A stretch of 64,000 bases of DNA, from positions 186,001 through 250,000 of the forward strand of contig WACJ01000296.1 of assembly GCA_008973525.1 (NCBI GenBank). The letters run 5' to 3'. Source of the stretch: Stenopsyche tienmushanensis. Its lineage: Eukaryota; Arthropoda; Insecta; Trichoptera; Stenopsychidae. The notes below the pieces were generated by a model. That model ran no database searches. It was not told the DNA's origin and worked only from the letters and a program-made list of their open reading frames with translations. Positions 58,750 to 64,000 of the stretch are shown here, piece by piece (the stretch's first letter is position 1; each line of letters begins with the position of its first letter). Position numbers and translations under genes: made by a program.

Positions 58750-59666
58750 TTAAGGCGTCTTCTCACTTTAGGCGCTTCAAAAATAGGCTATTTTCACGAT
58801 TTTTTTTCAAGGATTTTCGCTAAAAATTATGAGATAAAATGGATCTTATGTAATAAACACATCTTTCAAGTAAATGAAAAAAAAATATTTTTATATTTTT
58901 GAACAATTATTATAATAAAACAGTAGCATCGAAAAACCCGTGTAGAAATGTTATGCTCTTGGCTTGTTGATGGTATCTCCGAGATGGGTCATTTGAAACA
59001 TAAAAATAAAACAGTTTTAGATTCAGTATATCAGTGGCTATAGCGCATATCATCAGATTTTTGATATTTGCGAAAATAACATAATGGCGGACGTTTTACG
59101 AAAAAGTAAAAAAAAACGCGTTTTTTTTTGCAATTTTTTGTAAAAAAAAATTACTTAAAATCAAAATTTCAAAAATTTGATGATATGCGCTATAGCCATA
59201 ACTATGAAGAATATGTCATTCAAATTTCATGACAATCGGCCGGATAGTTTCCGAAATTTCATCAACAAGCCACCGAAAAACCTTGTTTTGAGATAAACGC
59301 GTTTAAAGTTTTGGTTGCAGAAAAATTGCCCAGACACAGCTGTTGAAACACTCGTTGTTATTTTTGGTATTTCCTCCGAAGATCTTCATAAATCGGTTTC
59401 AAAACCTCGCGAACATCCTCAGCTAGAGCAGAAGGATGTTTAAAAGTTTCTATCTGATTGTTTTTCACCATTTTCTTGTACTTGCACCATGAGTCTGAAC
59501 AATACGTATGCAGCCGGGTGCTCTCAGGTAGTCACCCAAAAATGTAGTTAGACTCGTCTGATCTTTATGAAATTTCGATATAACATTTTTGAAGATATGT
59601 ACTTTTAAAATTTAAAATAAAATAAAAATCGATTTTTTTAAATTGTAAAGTGAGAAGACGCCTTAA
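58750..59666 (-). mobile_element. TTAA element family A, copy 3 (complete)
   Basis: A 909-bp element (58754-59662) flanked by TTAA (58750-58753 and 59663-59666), with the perfect 17-bp TIR GGCGTCTTCTCACTTTA. It holds the inverted-repeat arms at 59036-59064 and 59169-59197 (one mismatch), the cassette at 59276-59311 (minus) and the same broken transposase piece. It is the cleanest definition of family A in the window. Confidence 0.85.
59330..59545 (-). pseudogene. Fragment of Mutator-like transposase-domain protein, copy 3
   Basis: Colinear with 44310-44535 and 10618-10840. The minus strand preserves the SDSWCKYK-type block, the KP-x-Y-x-DL-type block and a TQ/KNNNE-type block, with the same break between the last two. 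Isolated point differences separate the copies. It has no independent start or end and is too short to act. Confidence 0.6.
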
Positions 59667-60082
59667 GATAATATTCTTTTCGTTAACATCAAATTACAAT
59701 ATGATTCGTTGTCATTTTTATCTAAAGCACCTACGTCTTCTTCGTTTGATTTTTGATCTATATCCCAAAATATTATTTGATAATAAATAATACATATCTT
59801 CCTAATAGATTTTGCTTTGAGTATCTCAACATGCTTTTCAAGATGTTTTTGATTGATTTTTCCAAGTATTTGGCATTATAGGGCTGTTTATCTGCTATTT
59901 TGTCCTTGAGAACTTTCCGAGGATTCAGAATGGGGATTATATCAAAGGTTTTTCAGGCTATTCATATACTTATAATTTCCCTTTCCACAAATCCTTTATT
60001 CTTAGACTTATCAACGACTCAGCATGTAAATCTTGCATTTAAATACGATATGTGATTTAATATTTTGCTTTGAAATATTCCT

Positions 60083-60545
60083 TGTAAACCCCTAAAGGAG
60101 TACTATCTCAAGCCCTGGGACCCCCCCCTCCATTTATTTGAAAGAGCACTCTTGTACATTGAGCTCGGAGACAGACAGAGACAGAGAGAACGTAGCGTAG
60201 TTTGGGAGACAGAGACGGAGAGCTTCCCCGCATACATCGCACGACTGTATAGATCGTTAACCCAAATTTATCGACTAATAACGATTTCGATTTCAAGTTT
60301 GTTATTTGTTTACGCAAAGAAATGACGGAATATTTTGTGTTTTTGTCGTGTTCGTGATGAGTCTTTGTCTAATTATCATTTCTTTCTAAAGCAGGAGCAA
60401 AGGAATTGATTTTTTTGTGTATTGTTTATGTAAAGAAATGACGTGGTCTTGTATGCTATCAACAGTGTTTATTTACAATTGACTGCCTCGAATTGAAGAT
60501 TGTCTTACGCTGATAGGAGCTGACGGAAAGTAATCGGTGTAAACG
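60083..60545. repeat. Unclassified dispersed repeat I, copy 2
   Basis: Matches 18679-19127: AAAGGAGTACTATCTCAAGC, TTGAGCTCGGAGACAGACAG, AGCTTCCCCGCATACATCGC, TGACGTGGTCTTGTATGCTA, CTGATAGGAGCTGAC. An extra 50-60 bp (about 60340-60395) holds sequence absent from copy 1. It begins with a run of C's after CCCTGGGA. The class is not determined. Confidence 0.6.
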
Positions 60546-61289
60546 GCCTTAAGAAATCTCATTCGCAGAATGAGACAAAATTATTGAGATTTACATTAAC
60601 TCATTAAGATATAAACTTTTAAAATAACCCTCGTATATTTTGAGCACAGTATTTTTTTCAGAATACATGTTTTTAACGCACGCACTCGATCACATCGGCT
60701 TAATTAAATCCGATACCGGCTGAAAATTTATCCTCCCACTTGCAACCCCACTCATCAGTATTTGAGTACGTATGCTGAAATAAATTGGCGCGACGGGGGT
60801 GGTTGCGACAAAGGAAGACACTCCTTAAATAACATTTTAAAATTCATATTTTATAGAAAAAAAGGGCCATTCGTTTCGTCGAAAGCGCCAGACGCCGTGA
60901 AAAAGGACTTTCGATTTCCGGCTTAAAATTGAATTTGAAGCTTATATCCGGGTGACTTTGTATGAACTCAATTAAATAAATACAAAAAGTTGATGGGATT
61001 TTTTTTACTTTACAACATTAAATTGTACAGATATCGCCCGTTACAAAAAAAAATTGGAAAACTTTTTTCGATTCATAAGTTATTCCATTACCGAATGAAC
61101 CGTGCTCTCGGTTGCTTAATCAAAGAATATTAAATTAAATTTCAACCACAAATAGAAGCGTCATACATTTTAAAAGGGGTTCGATATATATTTTTTTTTA
61201 AATTATCAAAATGGCATGTTAAAAATACAAGTTAAAAGAGTGTTCTTCAGATTTTTCATTCAGGCTTGCTGAAACATAAATCTGTATGA
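60546..61289. other. AT-rich stretch without recognised genes
   Basis: Nothing recognisable. A short GC-richer patch near 60785-60810 is not shared with other families. Confidence 0.5.
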
Positions 61290-62440
61290 TTGCTATTATA
61301 TAACTCTCAATTAATATTTTTTTTATTTAAAAGTAACAAAATGGCGTTGTTTTGAAAAAATGTTTGGAAAAAAACACCTGTTTTTGGAGATTTTTTAATG
61401 TAAAACGTAAGATAAAATAAATAGTTTGACGCGATTTTGCGATCCACCATAGCTATACATTTATAAAATAAGCTCGTAAACTTTCAGACCAATCGGCGAC
61501 TTGGTTTTTAGAAATTCTAAATTGTAATGCAAAAACGTTGTTTCGAGAAAAACGCGTTAAAAGTTCAAAGAACTAAAATATTGTTGAAAAGGGAAATATA
61601 TTATTGATCAGCGATTTCAGATCCATAAATAAATTCTTCAGCTATCACAGTCTTGTCTTTTTTGGCTGATCTGGCGTCTCTGCGAACTGTTCTAGCTTCG
61701 TTAGAAGATTCGGAGCCTCGGCAGTTGGCAAGGAGTATAAGGCACCTGAAGCGATTGTGATCCCCATGACTACCATTATTCTTAAAATAGGTTCAAATCC
61801 TTGGGGTTTGGGGTAAGATGGTAATGGGTATTAAGAATTGTTTAACATCTTCGATGAGAGCGGGATTATGCTTGTACAAATATACGATCTTGTAGTTGTA
61901 TGTTTCTGCCATTCATACCAAGAATCTGCGCCTTTCGGACAGAGTGAATACTGAGATGTCTGCCAAATATTATAGCATTTTTCATATTTTCTATTGAGTC
62001 AAGATGTCGGCGAATAACCAAGCCATAATAATTAGATACATATTTTATCAATTTATTAGTTATCTGTTCGATTTACGAAACACTTTGTACAGAGCTCTTT
62101 CTTTTTGTGCCCTTATTATTCACTTGCTTATTCGCTTATTTACAATCTGTATTAACATTTTTGACTTAAATTGTTCCTTTACTAGAACAAATATAAGAAA
62201 GACTTGCAAACAAAAACAGGTATAGGGGCAAACCTTCGATTGCAGTGGTCTCAGAACCGTTGGGGCGCAATCTGAACGAAGTGATTACTTTGGGCGCATG
62301 TTGCGATTTAGCTAAAAAGCATTGAAATCATCCAAATTTCTTCACCAAAATTATAGACGACATTTTTAGAGATATGTACTTACCAAAAATGAAACTTAAA
62401 AAAACGATTTTTTTAATATCCAATGATTATCTCTATGAGG
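61290..62440 (-). mobile_element. TTAA-group element family D, copy 2, with transposase C-terminal remnant
   Basis: Colinear with 43440-44165. On the minus strand an open run (about 61790-61602) ends GSESSNEARTVRRDARSAKK, then EEFIYGSEIADQ and a stop. This is the C-terminal style of insect Mutator-like transposase-domain proteins and reads better than copy 1. The cassette GAGAAAAACGCGTTAAAAG (61545-61563, plus-strand form) follows downstream on the minus strand. The right edge shares the subterminal phrase AGATATGTACTT...CGATTTTTTTAA with family A. No TTAA terminus was found. Confidence 0.6.
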
Positions 62441-64000
62441 TCTATTTTTTTAATACAATCGTAGTCGAAATATTTTTTCTTATTGCAGATTTATATTAGT
62501 CACGTTTCTTTCTCTCACATTTCTTCCTATAAATATACGACTTAAATTTATTTATTAACTCATATATGAACCAAAAGTGGATGACAATGAAATTATAAAT
62601 TAATTTTGATTAAATATGATTGTGTTTCGTTAAGGTTTTAGATGTCTTCAATATCAAATGCCTTGCGTAAATTATTATAAATGGATCAATAAATATGTCA
62701 TACAACAAACTTTCCACCAATTTAGGTATTCATGCAGCGAATTTGTGTATTTCCATTTACAAATTACTAAAAAAACCATATATTAATCATACGGATGTGT
62801 CGTGTGATATTCAAGCAACATTGAGCATTTGGATGGAAGTAAGTAGGGAACATCCGATGAAGCTTTTTTGTTTACAACGTGGTGCAGAAAAAGCTCAGTC
62901 GGGTGTAAAGCCCTCGGGAAACGAAAAAATGAGAAAATGAAGATCACAACCCCTCGCCGAGGATAGGGCGAAAATCTTCAGTGTTATCAAATGTGACTTT
63001 TATATCAAATATTGATGAAAATCCTTATGAGCTGTAAAAAACATAAGCAAATTTTGCCAAGTTTCATGAAATATTTTCAGAATTTAATTTAAAAATTTTG
63101 AAGCGTACAAAAGGGATGAAATGTAGTAAATCGATTCCTCGATAGTCGAAGAGTATTTCATAAAGGCATCTCAATTATGTAAGAAAAATTTCCAATTTAA
63201 GCAAAATCTTCCCATATTTGAACACACTCAAAGTCATCCCTATGAAAATATTACAAGCTCGTGAACAATTTGAAAACATTTATTTTCATATATTTAGTTT
63301 AAAATTAACTAAACTACAATTTGATGCACTGAATACCCCTGCTCGATACTGAAGTACTGAGAGAAATGGCAGTGTAATCAATGTAACAAAGTAATCATTG
63401 ATGCTGCACAAATATTTGAATATTAAAATGATAACAGCTCAAAAATGAATTAAACATCACCAATTCCTCATCTTATGATTAATGAGACAAAATTGACCAT
63501 TTATATAATAATGCACTTACATTTAAACCATTTGTACCATAGACCGAAATGTATCCATTGATTGCTAATAAAATTATTAGCACATTCATCAGAGCAAATC
63601 CAATTAAAACTGTATTATATATTGTACAAAATATTGAATTTTATCCAATATATTTCATAAATGATCCGAGACAAATTTTCTACGACGTGTCTTAATAAGT
63701 CAATGTTTGCAGATTTTTTTGAGTCGATAATCAATTTAAAATATGCTCAGAACTAATCAATGATTGAGTATAGAAAATCAATCATATTAAGTGTATGTTA
63801 TATATAAATATAATGACTTAAATAATTTTTAATCACTTAAATATTTGATATTATATATTGAAAGAGATTTTGAAAATATTGGTAAATTTTCTTGGAAAAT
63901 CCTGTTCATCAATATTATATTATTAACATGCCACTTCAAATGGCTTCCATTCTTTAAATCCTTGTATTGATTTATGAACAGGAAAATGTGTTTTTAGAAA
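62441..64000. other. AT-rich stretch to window end, no recognised gene
   Basis: An 81-codon plus-strand frame at 62695-62940 contains a splice-donor-like GTAAGTAGG at 62838, but no domain and no acceptor or partner exon are evident. The remainder is low-complexity. Confidence 0.4.

Noticed and set aside
62695..62940. Frame with GTAAGTAGG splice-donor-like site
   Set aside because: A single donor match in AT-rich DNA is expected by chance; no domain or partner exon.

Overview
The window looks like a gene-poor, strongly AT-rich stretch of nuclear DNA from an insect or other arthropod. No intact cellular gene, rRNA, tRNA or CRISPR array can be supported from the sequence. What can be recognised is decayed selfish DNA typical of arthropods: R1-clade LINEs, mariner and pogo elements, a hAT family with GTTATAAG target duplications, solo LTRs, a tRNA-like SINE and several families of short DNA elements. 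There is no operon-like packing of open frames, and nearly all open frames are short and shadowed by other frames.

Layout. 0.4-10 kb: a TTAA hairpin, a 318-bp long-TIR MITE, a repeat with stacked hairpins (4.0-5.1 kb), a near-perfect 49-nt hairpin (5.46 kb), a complete 902-bp hAT element with its 8-bp target duplication (7.0-7.9 kb) and a tRNA-derived SINE (9 kb). 10-20 kb: a 917-bp TTAA element (10.05-10.98 kb), two 'E' repeats, two LTR fragments and a mariner interrupted by another repeat (18.5-19.8 kb). 21.8-23.7 kb: a GC-rich repeat split by a 5'-truncated R1-clade LINE with a 14-bp target duplication. 29-33.5 kb: a pogo-like element split by a hAT copy, a truncated mariner, and a MITE split by a solo LTR (target duplication GGAC). 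35.7-37.9 kb: an R1-clade reverse transcriptase fragment abutting a second LINE in opposite orientation. 40-47 kb: a MITE carrying a tandem triplication of a transposase fragment, two adjoining TTAA elements, and a well-preserved mariner with 29-bp TIRs and all three catalytic aspartates. 49-62 kb: further E, LTR, hAT, TTAA and unclassified repeat copies.

The most interesting signal is a group of TTAA-flanked families (called A, D, E and F here). Families A and D carry broken pieces of what looks like an insect 'Mutator-like' or Kolobok-type transposase. A, D and E (and F more loosely) share a short non-coding cassette built on TTTAAACGCGTTT. In A and D the cassette lies just 3' of the transposase fragment. 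Family A also keeps a 29-bp inverted repeat in all three copies. All three A copies appear to share the same coding break, as expected if they spread as non-autonomous copies mobilised in trans.

Transposon identifications rest on protein motifs, terminal repeats and target duplications read by eye. Family boundaries without target duplications are approximate, and the organism assignment is inference.
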